NCBI RefSeq assembly: GCF_008365375.1
Contig: NZ_QOKW01000001.1
Location: 372,001 to 436,000 of the forward strand
DNA from: Roseomonas genomospecies 6
GTDB lineage: Bacteria > Pseudomonadota > Alphaproteobacteria > Azospirillales > Azospirillaceae
Length of the DNA: 64,000 nucleotides
Reading direction: 5' to 3'
The notes under the pieces were generated by a model. The model was not told the DNA's origin. It saw only the letters and a list, made by a program, of their open reading frames with translations, and did not search any database. The first letter of the stretch is position 1. Every line of letters starts with the position of its first letter. Positions 63,993 through 64,000 of this stretch are shown here, piece by piece. Made by a program: the position numbers and the translations under genes.

Positions 63993-64000
63993 CGAGCCCG

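Overview
The window looks like a piece of the main chromosome of a high-GC alphaproteobacterium, most likely Azospirillum or a close Rhodospirillales relative. The main reasons are: a CcrM-type GANTC methyltransferase, the linkage rnhB-ccrM and mutY-DUF721-dsbA-smc, two different TRAP transporter types, a LiuR-like MerR operator, and strongly G/C-ending codons throughout. I see no transposase, integrase, phage gene or CRISPR array. One tRNA gene is present and there is no rRNA.

Layout. 0-9.5 kb: a clipped YchJ-family gene, a tandem cyclic-nucleotide-domain protein overlapping rnhB, ccrM behind a dense GANTC cluster, folB behind a 21-bp tandem palindromic repeat, a large sensor kinase, a secreted VWA-like (DUF1194) protein, mutY, a DUF721/DciA-like gene and a DsbA-like thiol oxidoreductase. 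9.5-17 kb: smc, an FAD oxidoreductase with a small lipoprotein, OmpW, a CBS-pair protein and an orphan NarL-type response regulator. 17.3-23.2 kb: a beta-oxidation operon merR-fadA-fadN-fadE with a palindromic operator in front. 23.4-32.7 kb: a small membrane protein, a 1614-residue alpha-2-macroglobulin homologue without the thioester, a Cache-type sensor kinase, an aminotransferase and two small genes. 32.8-40.5 kb: an FAH-family hydrolase, a secreted alpha/alpha-toroid protein, a DctPQM TRAP transporter divergent from hexR, and dusA. 40.5-46.2 kb: DUF3429, glutathione peroxidase, an MFS exporter and a large MscS-type channel.

46.5-50.2 kb is the least familiar part: small uncharacterised genes followed by a 720-residue membrane protein joining a DnaJ-like cysteine-rich domain to a peptidoglycan-binding-like domain, then tRNA-Leu(GAG). 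50.5-56.5 kb: a CtBP-like dehydrogenase, a Nudix hydrolase, and a TAXI-TRAP transporter operon ending in a DUF1611/DgcN-like gene. 56.6-59.6 kb: the glutathione-dependent formaldehyde pathway (fghA, frmA/adhC) with a divergent LysR regulator. 59.8-64 kb: an RTX calcium-binding protein, a YeeE/YedE thiosulfate-type transporter and an MBL-fold hydrolase at the right edge.

Themes. Housekeeping DNA and cell-cycle functions lie on the left, and uptake and catabolic modules in the middle and right. Short tandem repeats of 12-21 bp are common, with three independent 15-bp-period arrays between 47.6 and 51.6 kb. Two composite hairpin (REP-like) elements lie in intergenic spaces near 35.0 and 39.4 kb. 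All functional calls rest on reading motifs, lengths and context by eye; no database search was done.
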